A stretch of DNA of 64,000 bases, taken from assembly GCA_002787235.1 (NCBI GenBank), contig PCWG01000004.1:62001-126000 (forward strand), read 5' to 3'. The stretch comes from Nitrospinae bacterium CG11_big_fil_rev_8_21_14_0_20_45_15. Lineage in GTDB: Bacteria; Nitrospinota; Nitrospinia; Nitrospinales; VA-1. The notes under the pieces were generated by a model. It saw only the letters and a list, made by a program, of their open reading frames with translations, had not been told where the DNA came from and did no database searches. The translations under genes and the position numbers were made by a program. This document shows positions 25,269 through 33,992 of the stretch, in pieces; the stretch's first letter is position 1, and each line of letters begins with the position of its first letter.

Positions 25269-25298
25269 TTGACAGGCACCATGTAAAACCTTTAGAAT
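25269..25298 (+). promoter_or_regulatory. Sigma-70 type promoter for the tRNA/rpmG/secE transcript
   Basis: TTGACA at 25269-25274 and TAGAAT at 25293-25298, spacer 18 (or TTAGAA with 17). The tRNA-Thr 5' end is 22 bases further on. The consensus -35 and its position make this the most convincing promoter in the window. Confidence 0.75.
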
Positions 25299-25319
25299 CC
25301 AAAGTTTCCATTTCGCTGG

Positions 25320-25395
25320 GCTGGCATAGCTCAGTTGGTAGAGCAGCTGATTTGTAATCAGCAGGTCGGGGGTTCGAGTCCCTTTGCCAGCTCCA
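25320..25395 (+). tRNA. tRNA-Thr (TGT)
   Basis: Acceptor GCTGGCA pairs with TGCCAGC. The anticodon stem GCTGA/TCAGC encloses TTTGTAA, giving anticodon TGT. The T-arm GGTTCGAGTCC is standard. The 3' CCA is encoded. Confidence 0.97.
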
Positions 25396-25485
25396 GATTC
25401 TTGTGTTTTGATGTGGAGTGGTTACGGGTTGAACGGGGTGTGCTCTGTCTTTTTTTGTTGCTGTGTGTTCTGTTGGAAGGGTTAA

Positions 25486-25567
25486 GGGGAGATTCCCGAG
25501 TGGCCAAAGGGGACAGACTGTAAATCTGTTGGTTCCGCCTTCGGAGGTTCGAATCCTCCTCTCCCCA
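25486..25567 (+). tRNA. tRNA-Tyr (GTA)
   Basis: Acceptor GGGGAGA pairs with TCTCCCC. The loop CTGTAAA gives anticodon GTA. A long variable arm (GGTTCCGCCTTCGG region) marks a class II tRNA. The 3' CCA is not encoded. Confidence 0.97.
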
Positions 25568-25591
25568 TTCAAACCGATTTAACGGAATCAG

Positions 25592-25668
25592 GCGGGAATA
25601 GCTCAGTTGGCTAGAGCGTCAGCCTTCCAAGCTGAGGGTCGCGGGTTCGAGTCCCGTTTCCCGCTCCA
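25592..25668 (+). tRNA. tRNA-Gly (TCC)
   Basis: Acceptor GCGGGAA pairs with TTCCCGC. The loop CTTCCAA gives anticodon TCC. The T-arm GGGTTCGAGTCCC is perfect. The 3' CCA is encoded. Confidence 0.97.
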
Positions 25669-25767
25669 TCTTCGTTTTATTTTGAAGGTGTGTATCGCAG
25701 TATTGAATTTTCGGGTTTGGAAGCGTGCGTGGTCAGGGCGGTTTAAGAGGCGCTCGTTAAAGAATGT

Positions 25768-25839
25768 GCCCACGTAGCTCAGTGGTGGAGCACTTCCTTG
25801 GTAAGGAAGAGGTCATCGGTTCAATCCCGATCGTGGGCT
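25768..25839 (+). tRNA. tRNA-Thr (GGT)
   Basis: Acceptor GCCCACG pairs with CGTGGGC. The loop TTGGTAA inside CTTCC/GGAAG gives anticodon GGT. The T-arm is TCGGTTCAATCCCGA. The 3' CCA is not encoded. Confidence 0.97.
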
Positions 25840-25904
25840 TAACAGAAAGCTGGTAATTCGTGTTGTCTTTATAGGCAATGCAGTAACTTTGGGTGTCTGG
25901 TGCG

Positions 25905-26054
25905 ATGAGAGATATTATTCAGTTGGCATGTGAAGAGTGTAAGCGACGAAATTATTCTTCTACCAAGAATAAGAAAACAACGACGCATAGGTTGGAAATG
26001 AAGAAGTATTGTCGATTCTGTCGTAAGCATGTTCCTCATAAGGAAACAAAATAA
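25905..26054 (+). CDS. rpmG: 50S ribosomal protein L33
   Basis: A 49-residue protein, too short for many gene finders. It has the L33 signature [17 protein letters not shown] and a second Cys pair in [10 protein letters not shown], so it is the zinc-binding (C+) form. L33 sits near the E site of the large subunit. It occupies the place between tRNA-Thr and tRNA-Trp where E. coli carries tufB, and heads the secE-nusG transcript. Confidence 0.96.
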   Translation: MRDIIQLACEECKRRNYSSTKNKKTTTHRLEMKKYCRFCRKHVPHKETK

Positions 26055-26146
26055 GGCGAAAGATCGACGCCGATTTGCAGGCGGCGGGCTGGCGTTTGTT
26101 TTCTTTAAGACAGTCGGCCAAGGTCGCTGTTATTGATGGAAAACCA

Positions 26147-26221
26147 AGGCCAGTAGCTCTAATTGGTTAGAGCATCGGACTCCAAATCCGAGGGTTGTGG
26201 GTTCGAATCCCTCCTGGCCTG
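26147..26221 (+). tRNA. tRNA-Trp (CCA)
   Basis: Acceptor AGGCCAG pairs with CTGGCCT. The loop CTCCAAA inside TCGGA/TCCGA gives anticodon CCA. The 3' CCA end is not encoded. It precedes secE by 24 bases, as in many bacteria. Confidence 0.97.
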
Positions 26222-26245
26222 TATAATATGCGTTGAGAGAGGCGA

Positions 26246-26428
26246 ATGATAAGCAAAGCAATTCAGTTTTTATCCGAAGTCAAGATGGAAGTCAAGAGGG
26301 TCACCTGGCCTTCGAGACGAGAGGCTTTGGGCGGCACTATGGTGGTTTTGGTGACGGTTTTTTTGATGGCCTTGTTTTTGGGTGTCGTGGATTTGTTATT
26401 GTCCAAGGCGGTCCAAAGTCTCTTTTAA
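26246..26428 (+). CDS. secE: Preprotein translocase subunit SecE
   Basis: A 60-residue single-span form. The amphipathic segment QFLSEVKMEVKRVTWPSRREA is the conserved SecE signature that braces SecY; the following 23 hydrophobic residues form the one membrane segment. Together with SecY (51694-53010) it makes the core protein channel. The secE-nusG-rplK order is the standard one. Confidence 0.95.
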   Translation: MISKAIQFLSEVKMEVKRVTWPSRREALGGTMVVLVTVFLMALFLGVVDLLLSKAVQSLF

Positions 26429-26460
26429 TTGTATTGATACTGATTAAGTAAAGGGGATCT

Positions 26461-26991
26461 GTGGCGAAAAAGTGGTATGTGGTTCATGCCTATTCTGGAT
26501 TTGAGCGTAAGGTCAAATTGAGTCTTGAAGAGCAGTTTGAGACGCGTGGCCTGAAGGACGCTTTGGGAGAGGTGTTGATACCGACGGAAGAAGTGGTGGA
26601 AGTTCGCGCCGGTAAGAAGAGAGTTTCGACGCGGAAGTTTTTCCCCGGATATGTTCTGATCAATGTGGAGATGGATCAGGATATTTGGTATCTCATTAAG
26701 GATACCCCGAAGGTCACTGGATTTCCCGGTGCGGGTGGTCAGCCTGTTGCGCTTTCCGATGCGGAAGTGGAGTCGATCATGTCGCAGGTAAAAGGCGAAT
26801 CCGCCCGACCCAAGCCGAAATTTTCTTTTGAAAAAGGCGAGAGTGTGCGTGTTATTGATGGCCCCTTTCTTAATTTCAACGGGGTTGTGGACGAAGTCAA
26901 TCACGACAAGGGCAAAGTCAAAGTTATGGTTTCGATTTTTGGTCGCGGTACCCCGGTCGAACTGGAGTTTCCGCAGATAGAGCTGGTTTAG
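26461..26991 (+). CDS. nusG: Transcription termination/antitermination factor NusG
   Basis: A 176-residue protein starting at GTG. The NGN domain ([26 protein letters not shown]) contacts RNA polymerase. The C-terminal KOW domain starts at [19 protein letters not shown] and ends [17 protein letters not shown]; it contacts S10 or Rho, coupling transcription to translation or ending it. Confidence 0.97.
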   Translation: MAKKWYVVHAYSGFERKVKLSLEEQFETRGLKDALGEVLIPTEEVVEVRAGKKRVSTRKFFPGYVLINVEMDQDIWYLIKDTPKVTGFPGAGGQPVALSDAEVESIMSQVKGESARPKPKFSFEKGESVRVIDGPFLNFNGVVDEVNHDKGKVKVMVSIFGRGTPVELEFPQIELV

Positions 26992-26997
26992 GTTTGG

Positions 26998-27019
26998 CAA
27001 CTCGGCAGATGCCGGGTTG
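26998..27019 (+). promoter_or_regulatory. Stem-loop between nusG and rplK
   Basis: CAACTCGGC at 26998-27006 pairs with GCCGGGTTG at 27011-27019 (one G-T pair) around AGAT. It begins 6 bases after the nusG stop and is followed by a weak T-rich run TTTGCTTG. A second small stem, CCGGC-AGT-GCCGG, lies at 27118-27130. Together they may be an attenuator and the L11-operon leader, where L1 is known to bind in E. coli. Confidence 0.45.
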
Positions 27020-27169
27020 TTTGCTTGTGGATCTGAAACTTTCCGGTATTTCACCTTGGCTGGGTTGAGTGAGGTGGGCAGTTTTAATCGCAAGTGTGGG
27101 GCGAAAGATGTGTGCGCCCGGCAGTGCCGGAGAGCAAATAGATAAAGTTTTTTGAAAGGGTGTATTTTC

Positions 27170-27601
27170 GTGGCGACAAAAAAAGAGGTGACGGGACTCA
27201 TTAAGCTGCAGATCCCCGCCGGGCAAGCGACGCCTTCCCCGCCGGTCGGTCCTGCTTTGGGTCAGCATGGCGTGAATATTATGGAGTTCTGTAAAGCCTT
27301 CAATGCCAAGACTCAAGGGCAGGAGGGGATGATTATCCCTGTTGTTATAAATGTATATAAAGACAGGTCTTTTGACTTTATCACCAAGTCGCCTCCGGCG
27401 TCCGTGCTGTTAAAGAAAGCGGCGGGTATCGCTAAAGGGTCATCCAACCCCAGTAAAGAGTTTGTGGGTACTGTGACGATTGGGCAGGTAGAGGATATTG
27501 CGCGCACGAAGATGGAAGATCTGAATGCGTACGATATGGAAAATGCCGTCAATATTATAAAAGGTTCCGCCAAGAGCATGGGGCTCAAGGTGGAGGGTTG
27601 A
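27170..27601 (+). CDS. rplK: 50S ribosomal protein L11
   Basis: A 143-residue protein of usual length. The GTG at 27170 is chosen over an upstream ATG (27152) because GAAAGGG lies 9 bases before it and [18 protein letters not shown] is the normal L11 start. The Pro-rich [13 protein letters not shown] loop of the thiopeptide-binding region is present. L11 forms the GTPase-associated centre with 23S rRNA and L10. Confidence 0.96.
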   Translation: MATKKEVTGLIKLQIPAGQATPSPPVGPALGQHGVNIMEFCKAFNAKTQGQEGMIIPVVINVYKDRSFDFITKSPPASVLLKKAAGIAKGSSNPSKEFVGTVTIGQVEDIARTKMEDLNAYDMENAVNIIKGSAKSMGLKVEG

Positions 27602-27621
27602 ATGGGATTGAGGACAAGTAA

Positions 27622-28308
27622 ATGGTAAAGTTGGTTAAGAGGCGCAAGGCTGTAGCCGGAAAAGTAGATCGAAATGCCAAGTACGAGTTGAAAGAAGCTT
27701 TTCAGCTGGCAGTAGAGACTGCGAACGCTAAATTTGACGAGTCAGTAGATGTTGCCGTTAAATTGGGGATTGATCCTCGTAAGGCTGATCAGAATATTCG
27801 TGGTAGCGTGGTTCTGCCTCGTGGTACAGGTAAGAAATTTCGTATTTTGGTGTTTGCAAAAGGCGAAAAGGAAGCCGAAGCTAAAGAAGCGGGAGCCGAG
27901 CATGTGGGTGGCGATGAGCTTGCTGATAAGATTCAAGGTGGCTGGATGGAATTCGACCGCGTGGTTGCGACTCCAGACATGATGGGTGTTGTTGGTAAAT
28001 TAGGGCGTGTATTGGGTCCTAGAGGTTTGATGCCGAATCCCAAGACCGGAACGGTTACGTTTAACGTGCGTCAGGCCATTGAAGAAATTCAAGCGGGTAA
28101 AGTGGATTTTCGTGCGGACAAGGGCGGCATTATTCATGCCTCCCTGGGGAAAGCCAGCTTCTCAGTGGATGACTTGGCTGATAATTATGGAGCTTTGATT
28201 TCCACGTTGATTAAGATGAAGCCTTCTTCAAGCAAAGGTCTGTATGTTCGTGGAGTTTCATTGTCCACCACCATGGGACTGGGAGTCAGAGTTAATTACA
28301 TTCCGTAA
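27622..28308 (+). CDS. rplA: 50S ribosomal protein L1
   Basis: A 228-residue protein (E. coli 234). The L1 signature [18 protein letters not shown] is near residues 128-145. L1 shapes the mobile stalk near the E site and binds its own operon leader as a repressor in known bacteria. It ends 66 bases before rplJ. Confidence 0.97.
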   Translation: MVKLVKRRKAVAGKVDRNAKYELKEAFQLAVETANAKFDESVDVAVKLGIDPRKADQNIRGSVVLPRGTGKKFRILVFAKGEKEAEAKEAGAEHVGGDELADKIQGGWMEFDRVVATPDMMGVVGKLGRVLGPRGLMPNPKTGTVTFNVRQAIEEIQAGKVDFRADKGGIIHASLGKASFSVDDLADNYGALISTLIKMKPSSSKGLYVRGVSLSTTMGLGVRVNYIP

Positions 28309-28334
28309 ACTGACGGGGAATGCCGTGCCCGTAC

Positions 28335-28362
28335 ATTGCAGGATATTGATTGCAGGATATTG
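28335..28362 (+). repeat. 14-bp tandem duplication in the rplJ leader
   Basis: ATTGCAGGATATTG occurs twice back to back (28335-28348 and 28349-28362). The second copy abuts the AAAGGA ribosome site of rplJ. The leader is only 66 bases, short compared with the long L10 leader of E. coli. Confidence 0.85.
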
Positions 28363-28374
28363 AAAGGAATAGAC

Positions 28375-28902
28375 GTGCCCAACGCAGAAAAAATTAAATC
28401 CGTCGAAGAATTGAATCAGGTTCTGGTAAAGGCCAAGTCCGCAGTGTTGGCCAATTATCAGGGGATTGACGCAGTCGAATTGGCCGCCCTGAGAGCACAT
28501 ATGAAGAAAAGCTCGGTCGAGTTCCGAGTTGTAAAGAATACCCTGGCGCGGGAAGCTGCAAAAAATACCCAGTTTGAGGTGATGAGTGAAAGCCTCAAGG
28601 GACCGATATCGTTGGCTTTGAGCTTTGACGACCCGGTTGCTCCAGCGAAAGCTATGGCAGATTTTGTTAAAACGGGACCCAAGAAAGCCCCGGAGGTTAT
28701 CGGCGGTGTTGTTGAGGGTAAAGCTATTCTTCCACAACAAGTGAAAGATTTGGCGAATCTTCCTTCCAGGGAAGTACTGTTGTCGCAGATGCTTTCTGTT
28801 ATGCAAGGACCGACCACAAATTTTGTTGGCGTATTCAGCAGTCTGTTGCGAAAATTGGTGGGAACCTTGGACGCAGTACGCGATAAGAAAAATTCCGGTT
28901 GA
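28375..28902 (+). CDS. rplJ: 50S ribosomal protein L10
   Basis: A 175-residue protein. The GTG at 28375 follows AAAGGA with a 7-base gap and begins VPNAEKIKSVEELNQVL; an upstream ATG falls in the tandem duplication. L10 has the expected YQGIDAVELAALR segment, and its C-terminal helix would anchor L7/L12 dimers in the stalk. Confidence 0.95.
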   Translation: MPNAEKIKSVEELNQVLVKAKSAVLANYQGIDAVELAALRAHMKKSSVEFRVVKNTLAREAAKNTQFEVMSESLKGPISLALSFDDPVAPAKAMADFVKTGPKKAPEVIGGVVEGKAILPQQVKDLANLPSREVLLSQMLSVMQGPTTNFVGVFSSLLRKLVGTLDAVRDKKNSG

Positions 28903-28972
28903 AAACCGGCAGATATTTTAAACAATTGAATTCAAACAATTATAGAATTTATATAGTGAAAGGAGATTTGCA

Positions 28973-29350
28973 ATGTCCGTAACGAAAGAAGACGTCGTTT
29001 CTTTTATTGATGGAATGACCGTTTTGGAGATGTCTGCGTTTGTAAAAGAACTCGAGGAAAAATATGGAGTAACTGCGGCAGCACCTTCAGCGGTAATGAT
29101 GGCTCCTGCAGGTGGTGATGCGGGTGGAGCTGAAGAGAAAACTGAATTTGACGTCATCCTTTCAGCAGCAGGCGATAAAAAGATTCAGGTTATTAAAGAA
29201 GTACGAGCCATTACTGGTCTCGGCCTCAAAGATGCCAAAGATTTGGTTGATGGTGCTCCAAAGACAATCAAAGAAGGTGTTAAAAAGGAAGAAGCTGACG
29301 ATATTAAGGCTAAGATTGAAGCCGTGGGTGGAACGGTCGAAGTTAAGTAA
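28973..29350 (+). CDS. rplL: 50S ribosomal protein L7/L12
   Basis: A 125-residue protein. N-terminal dimerisation helices, an Ala/Gly-rich hinge ([17 protein letters not shown]), then the C-terminal domain [32 protein letters not shown] that recruits translation factors. AAAGGAG lies just upstream of the ATG. Confidence 0.97.
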   Translation: MSVTKEDVVSFIDGMTVLEMSAFVKELEEKYGVTAAAPSAVMMAPAGGDAGGAEEKTEFDVILSAAGDKKIQVIKEVRAITGLGLKDAKDLVDGAPKTIKEGVKKEEADDIKAKIEAVGGTVEVK

Positions 29351-29409
29351 ATCTTATCGTTGGTCGTTTGGCTTTCACACTAAGAAGTTTCTCTCGGATA
29401 AAATAAAGA

Positions 29410-29432
29410 ATCCCCACAGTCTCTGTGGGGAT
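29410..29432 (+). terminator. Perfect hairpin between rplL and rpoB (attenuator-like)
   Basis: ATCCCCACAG at 29410-29419 pairs perfectly with CTGTGGGGAT at 29423-29432. The loop is TCT. A poor T-run (CTTATAAC) follows, so partial read-through is expected. In E. coli an attenuator in the same gap lets more L7/L12 than RNA polymerase be made. Confidence 0.75.
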
Positions 29433-29460
29433 CTTATAACGACAAGAAGAAAATTTTACG

Positions 29461-29506
29461 AATCGCAAATAGCCCGGGCGCAAGTCCTGGAGTTCTATTT
29501 GTGATT
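29461..29506 (+). promoter_or_regulatory. Long stem in the rplL-rpoB gap, possible RNase III site
   Basis: AATCGCAAATAG at 29461-29472 pairs with CTATTTGTGATT at 29495-29506 (eleven Watson-Crick pairs and one wobble) around 22 bases that can fold further. E. coli processes its rplL-rpoB mRNA with RNase III in the same place; the analogy is inference. Confidence 0.55.
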
Positions 29507-29628
29507 TGTGTGTTATATTCTTTTGGAGGCTTGTTGTTTTTTTGTCCTGTTAGAAACTTTGTGTTGAGCCCGATGAAGTTTTAGATACGCCCTTTTGTTA
29601 ACCCTTCCATTATAAGGCCTGCTAGCCT

Positions 29629-32600
29629 ATGTCAAAAAGCCGTTCTCAAAGAGCGCATAGTAGCTTAAGAAAAAGAAGAAATTTCGCCCAGATCCCGACA
29701 GTCATAGACATTCCAAACCTGATTGAGATTCAGAAAAAGTCCTTTGAGCATTTCCTGCAATGGGATGTTGCCCAAAAAGATCGTAAGGTCAGAGGCTTGG
29801 AAGAAGTGTTCAGGGATATTTTCCCCATTTCAGATCTTAACATAAATGCGCTCATCGAATATGTTGGGTATGAGGTTGGTGTGTGGGAAAATGGTGAGGG
29901 CGAATATGACGGATTGGGTGGGATTGGCGTCGTTTGCGAAAAAACGGGGCAAGAAGTAAGCTATCGAGAAAAGTACAAATTGAGTGAGTGCCGCCAAAAG
30001 GGTCTGACTTATGCCGATCCTATTAAAATCATGGTGCGCCTGGTTTTGTATGATCGAGAGCGTATTGACCTCAACGAAAAAATGCTGAAGTCACTCCTTG
30101 GCAAGCATATTATGGAGGAGGTCAAAAGCCTGAAAAATGGCAAGACCATTATCCCTGCGCGCACTTTGGTAGATGACAAGATTCTGAAAATTTTGCAGGA
30201 TGAAAACGTTCCTCAGGTTGTAATCAACAGTATCCGTGAAGTTAAGGAACAGAAAATATTCCTTGGCGAAATGCCGATGATGGGTCCGACGGGCACGTTC
30301 ATGATCAACGGAGTTGAGAGAGTGATCGTGAGTCAGATGCATCGGTCCCCAGGAGCTTTCTTTTCGCATGATAAAGGCAAAAGCCATATCAGCGGAAAAA
30401 TTCTTTATTCAGCGCGGATCATACCCGACCGCGGTTCCTGGGTCGATTTTGAATTTGACATCAAAGACATCCTTTATGTAAAGATCGATCGTCGCCGTAA
30501 ATTGCCTGCGACCATTCTTTTGCAGGCGTTCGGGATGGACAATCGAACAATTCTTGAGACTTTCTACCCTATTGAAAAGATTTCGGTAGTCAGCAAAGGG
30601 GATGAGAGCCGATATTATATTGATAGCAAGAGCCTGCTTGTGGGCTTTAAAACGTTGGAAGATGTCATCGATCCAAAAACCGATGATGTTGTTCTCAAAG
30701 CCAATAAAAAGGTAACGCCGGTAATCAAAAAGAAACTAGGCCGGATGAGTAAATCCGCTGAAGTTGAGATCGATGCCGAAAGTCTGCTCGGTAAGTATAT
30801 TGTCGATGACGTGATTGATCAGGAAACCGGCGAAGCTCTTATTGACTACAATACAGCGATTACCGAAGATATTCTTGCGACTTTCAGAGCGCAAAGTGTT
30901 AAAGAATTCCGCATTCTTCGTATTGATGATGAAAATCCCGATACGAGTATCCGCGACACCATTGTTGCGGCAAAAGTAACGTCTGAAATTGACGCAATTC
31001 GCGAATTATACAAACGCTTGCGTCCCGGCGATCCGCCAACAGCAGACATAGCCCGAAGTCTGTTTCAAAATCTGTTTTTCAATGCCAAGAGATATAATTT
31101 ATCTGTGGTTGGGCGAATCAAGCTCAATCAAAAATTCGGATTGGATATTCCCGAGGAAAACCGACTTTTGACTTTGCCGGATTTGGTGGGTGTAGTGCGC
31201 CATCTGGTGAATTTGAAAAACGGGATCGGTTCCATTGATGATATCGATCATTTGGGAAATCGTCGGGTTCGAGCGGTTGGAGAGTCATTGGAAAATCAAT
31301 TCCGGGTTGGACTGGTGCGAATGGAACGGGCGATCATCGAGCGTATGTCGATACAGCATCTGGAAGTCACCATGCCGCATGATTTGATCAATTCCAAGCC
31401 AGTTACTGCGGCGATCAAAGAGTTTTTTGGTAGCAGTCAATTGTCGCAGTTCATGGATCAGACCAATCCCTTGTCTGAGGTAACGCACAAACGTCGATTG
31501 AGTGCATTGGGACCGGGTGGCTTGACACGCGAACGCGCAGGTTTTGAAGTGCGAGACGTGCATCCCACGCATTATGGACGTATCTGTCCCATTGAAACGC
31601 CGGAAGGCCCAAACATTGGCCTCATCGCGTCATTGAGTACCTATGCGCGTGTCAATGATTATGGCTTTGTGGAAACTCCCTATCGTAAGGTTGTGAACGG
31701 CAAAGCCGGTAAAGAGGTTGAATTTCACACCGCGATCATTGAAGACGACTACATCATTGCGCAGGCCAATGCTGAGCTGGACGATCAAGGAAACTTTAAA
31801 GAATCGATTATTTCAGCGCGACAGGGTGGGGATTTTATCCTCACGCCAAGTGATAAAGTCGATTACATGGACGTTTCCCCCAAGCAGTTGATCAGTGTGG
31901 CCGCATCTTTGATTCCCTTTCTTGAGAACGACGACGCCAACCGGGCCTTGATGGGGTCCAACATGCAACGTCAGGCAGTGCCACTGCTTCGTGCTGAGGC
32001 CCCTTTGGTGGGTACGGGCATGGAGCTGGTTGTTGCCAGTGATTCTGGCGCGGTCATTGTTGCCGAACACGACGGTGAAGTCATCAGTTCCGATGCAACA
32101 CGTATCGTTGTCCGAACCGCAGAAAAAGAAAAAGGTCGCGGAGTCAATTCTCGAAGTCGCTTGATGGATTCGAATGTAGACATTTACACGCTGTCCAAAT
32201 TTCAAAGATCGAATCAAAACACCTGTATCAATCAACGACCGTTGGTGAAAACGGGCGATGTTGTAAAAAAAGGTGATGTCATAGCAGATGGCCCCTCTAC
32301 TGATTTGGGTGAATTGGCATTGGGGCGTAATGCTCTGGTCGCATTCATGCCCTGGCAGGGATACAATTTTGAGGACGCCATCATCGTCAGCGAAAAACTC
32401 GTTAAAGAGGATGTTTATACCTCGATTCATATCGAAGAGTTTGATGTTGAAGCGCGGGATACGAAACAAGGTAAAGAAGAAATCACCCGCGATATCTCTA
32501 ACGTCGGTGAAGAAGCTCTGAAAAATCTGGACGCGAGTGGAATCATTCGCATTGGTGCGAGTATCAAGGCGAATGATATACTTGTTGGGAAAATCACGCC

Positions 32601-33855
32601 TAAAGGCGAGACTCAGCTCAGTCCAGAAGAAAAACTGCTCAAAGCGATCTTTGGCGAAAAGGCTGGAGATGTTCGGGACACTTCACTTCGTGTGCCCCCG
32701 GGTATTCAAGGCACCATCATTGATGTTAAAGTTTTCTCGCGCAAGGGAGTCGATAAAGATTCGCGGACACTTTCTATCGAGACGGAAGAAATTGATCTGA
32801 TCGAAAAAGACTTCAATGATGAGATTGCAATTGTTAAAAGCGAATCTGAAAAACGTCTGCGTATGGCACTGGTTGGCACGGTTGCCAATAAATCGACATC
32901 CGTAGGAGCCGCAAAATTCAAAAAAGGCGAAACGATTACGGAAGAACTGCTCAAAGGTTTGAGTTACAAAAACCTGATTGAAGTTCCTTCCCCGGTCGCC
33001 AATGAAGATAGTTTTAAGGAAACGGGAAGCAATTGTATCGAACAAGTTAAAATCCTTCAGACAATGAAGGAAGAAAAAGTAGCTCGACTGAAGCGAGGCG
33101 ACGACCTTCCTCCAGGTGTTATCAAGCTGGTGAAAGTATTTGTAGCGATGAAACGAAAGTTGCAAGTGGGCGACAAGATGGCCGGACGCCATGGTAATAA
33201 AGGTGTTGTATCCACTATTGTACCCGAAGAAGATATGCCTTATCTTGGTGATGGTACCCCGATCGAACTCATTTTGAATCCCTTGGGCGTACCCTCACGA
33301 ATGAACGTTGGGCAGATACTTGAAACCAATCTCGGAATGGCGGCAAAGGCTTCTGGCATTCATATGGCAACGCCGGTATTTGACGGAGCCAAAGAAGCAG
33401 ATGTTCGCGCCATCCTCGAAAAGGCCGGTCGACCAACAGGCGGTGAAGCGGTTTTGTTTGACGGTCGAAACGGTCAGGTTTTCAGGCAGAAAGTAATGGT
33501 TGGCTACATTTATATGCTGAAACTGCATCACTTGGTTGATGACAAAATCCATGCACGTTCCACGGGTCCGTATTCTCTCGTTACTCAACAACCGCTTGGT
33601 GGTAAGGCTCAATTTGGCGGACAAAGACTGGGAGAAATGGAAGTATGGGCATTGGAAGCTTATGGAGCCGCATACACACTTCAAGAGATGTTGACGGTTA
33701 AATCCGATGACGTCGAAGGTCGAAAACGTATGTACGAAGCCATTGTCAAAGGGGATACAAACTTAATGCCAAGCTTGCCAGAGTCTTTCAACGTCCTCGT
33801 GAAAGAATTGCAGAGTCTCGCAATCGACGTGGAATTGATAGAGTCACCCAAATAG
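29629..33855 (+). CDS. rpoB: DNA-directed RNA polymerase subunit beta
   Basis: A 1408-residue subunit. The rifampicin region near residues 600-665 ([20 protein letters not shown], then [18 protein letters not shown]) has the common susceptible residues at each main resistance site. [12 protein letters not shown] near residue 1183 is part of the active-centre lid region. The C-terminal end [20 protein letters not shown] is complete. It opens with [19 protein letters not shown] and follows a 278-base leader holding two hairpins. Confidence 0.98.
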   Translation: MSKSRSQRAHSSLRKRRNFAQIPTVIDIPNLIEIQKKSFEHFLQWDVAQKDRKVRGLEEVFRDIFPISDLNINALIEYVGYEVGVWENGEGEYDGLGGIGVVCEKTGQEVSYREKYKLSECRQKGLTYADPIKIMVRLVLYDRERIDLNEKMLKSLLGKHIMEEVKSLKNGKTIIPARTLVDDKILKILQDENVPQVVINSIREVKEQKIFLGEMPMMGPTGTFMINGVERVIVSQMHRSPGAFFSHDKGKSHISGKILYSARIIPDRGSWVDFEFDIKDILYVKIDRRRKLPATILLQAFGMDNRTILETFYPIEKISVVSKGDESRYYIDSKSLLVGFKTLEDVIDPKTDDVVLKANKKVTPVIKKKLGRMSKSAEVEIDAESLLGKYIVDDVIDQETGEALIDYNTAITEDILATFRAQSVKEFRILRIDDENPDTSIRDTIVAAKVTSEIDAIRELYKRLRPGDPPTADIARSLFQNLFFNAKRYNLSVVGRIKLNQKFGLDIPEENRLLTLPDLVGVVRHLVNLKNGIGSIDDIDHLGNRRVRAVGESLENQFRVGLVRMERAIIERMSIQHLEVTMPHDLINSKPVTAAIKEFFGSSQLSQFMDQTNPLSEVTHKRRLSALGPGGLTRERAGFEVRDVHPTHYGRICPIETPEGPNIGLIASLSTYARVNDYGFVETPYRKVVNGKAGKEVEFHTAIIEDDYIIAQANAELDDQGNFKESIISARQGGDFILTPSDKVDYMDVSPKQLISVAASLIPFLENDDANRALMGSNMQRQAVPLLRAEAPLVGTGMELVVASDSGAVIVAEHDGEVISSDATRIVVRTAEKEKGRGVNSRSRLMDSNVDIYTLSKFQRSNQNTCINQRPLVKTGDVVKKGDVIADGPSTDLGELALGRNALVAFMPWQGYNFEDAIIVSEKLVKEDVYTSIHIEEFDVEARDTKQGKEEITRDISNVGEEALKNLDASGIIRIGASIKANDILVGKITPKGETQLSPEEKLLKAIFGEKAGDVRDTSLRVPPGIQGTIIDVKVFSRKGVDKDSRTLSIETEEIDLIEKDFNDEIAIVKSESEKRLRMALVGTVANKSTSVGAAKFKKGETITEELLKGLSYKNLIEVPSPVANEDSFKETGSNCIEQVKILQTMKEEKVARLKRGDDLPPGVIKLVKVFVAMKRKLQVGDKMAGRHGNKGVVSTIVPEEDMPYLGDGTPIELILNPLGVPSRMNVGQILETNLGMAAKASGIHMATPVFDGAKEADVRAILEKAGRPTGGEAVLFDGRNGQVFRQKVMVGYIYMLKLHHLVDDKIHARSTGPYSLVTQQPLGGKAQFGGQRLGEMEVWALEAYGAAYTLQEMLTVKSDDVEGRKRMYEAIVKGDTNLMPSLPESFNVLVKELQSLAIDVELIESPK

Positions 33856-33889
33856 GAAACAGTCAGGGAATTTCCCCACTGTTCCTTTT
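33855..33889 (+). terminator. Hairpin with T-run between rpoB and rpoC
   Basis: GGAAACAGT at 33855-33863 pairs with ACTGTTCC at 33878-33885, one base bulged, with GGGA/TCCC inside. TTTT follows at 33886-33889. It overlaps the rpoB stop codon. The shape is that of a weak intrinsic terminator or attenuator between the two large polymerase genes. Confidence 0.6.
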
Positions 33890-33992
33890 GGCGGTTGGTA
33901 CGCAGAACTGGTGTGAAAGAACGAATCAGGAATAATACGTTTGAGCCACGAAACTCAAGCGCGCTAATATCAAATTAAAGGAGATAAACCTG

